NCBI GenBank assembly: GCA_005882235.1 | Contig: VBCT01000142.1 | Coordinates: forward strand, 1 to 5,780 | Direction of reading: 5' to 3' | DNA from: Betaproteobacteria bacterium | Lineage (GTDB): Bacteria > Pseudomonadota > Gammaproteobacteria > Burkholderiales > SG8-39 | DNA length: 5,780 nt | Part shown: piece by piece, positions 5,715 to 5,780 of the stretch | Layout of the letters: each line of letters begins with the position of its first letter | Position numbering within the stretch: the first letter of the stretch is position 1 | Program-made: the position numbers and the translations under genes | The notes under the pieces: model-generated | What the model was told of the DNA's origin: nothing | Database searches by the model: none | Seen by the model: the letters and a program-made list of their open reading frames with translations, nothing else

Positions 5715-5780
5715 ATGGCATACAGCGACAAGGTACTGGACCATTACGAGAACCCGCGCAACGTCGGGTCTTTCGACAAG
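5715..5780 (+). CDS. iscU: IscU, Fe-S cluster assembly scaffold, N-terminal 22 codons only
   Basis: Only the first 22 residues are inside the window (MAYSDKVLDHYENPRNVG then SFDK); they match the highly conserved IscU N-terminus (E. coli MAYSEKVIDHYENPRNVGSF). IscU receives persulfide sulfur from IscS and iron, and builds [2Fe-2S] clusters on three conserved cysteines that would lie beyond the right edge. It follows iscS by 34 bases on the same strand behind a strong ribosome binding site, in the normal isc operon order. The identification rests on this short stretch plus context; integrity of the rest of the gene cannot be judged. Confidence 0.93.
   Translation, partial: MAYSDKVLDHYENPRNVGSFDK

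Overview
The window is GC-rich chromosomal DNA from a proteobacterium. The gene order suhB <- | -> trmJ - cysE - iscR - iscS - iscU, the protein sequences and the IscR-type operators fit a beta- or gammaproteobacterium. A GC-rich betaproteobacterium is my best guess, but this is inferred from order and sequence character, not from a database search. No mobile element, CRISPR array, rRNA or tRNA gene was seen, and base composition gives no sign of recent transfer. Genes cover almost the whole window; the longest gene-free gap is 73 bases.

Left part, minus strand (1-2330): suhB, encoding an inositol-monophosphatase-family protein of 265 aa, is followed 17 bases downstream by a gene for a periplasmic peptide-type ABC transporter substrate-binding protein. 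The latter runs off the left edge, and 505 codons of it are visible. A 52-base divergent region (2331-2382) separates suhB from the plus-strand genes.

Right part, plus strand (2383-5780): trmJ (tRNA Cm32/Um32 2'-O-methyltransferase), cysE (serine O-acetyltransferase), iscR (Fe-S cluster-sensing Rrf2 regulator), iscS (cysteine desulfurase) and the first 22 codons of iscU (Fe-S scaffold). They form one sulfur-to-cluster route. CysE makes O-acetylserine, the precursor of cysteine. IscS takes sulfur from cysteine, IscU assembles the cluster, and IscR senses cluster supply and represses the operon. The iscA-hscBA-fdx genes would be expected beyond the right edge but are not visible.

The most informative regulatory signal is a set of three IscR type-1-like operators. 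Two flank the iscR promoter in tandem, as expected for autoregulation. A third lies over a near-consensus sigma70 promoter in front of cysE, with the same phasing to the -35 element as the first iscR site. Two of the three begin one base before the TAG stop codon of the upstream gene. This suggests that cysteine precursor synthesis is under IscR control together with cluster assembly. I found no evidence of a wholly new system; the genes are conserved housekeeping genes, and the regulatory layout is the part worth checking.
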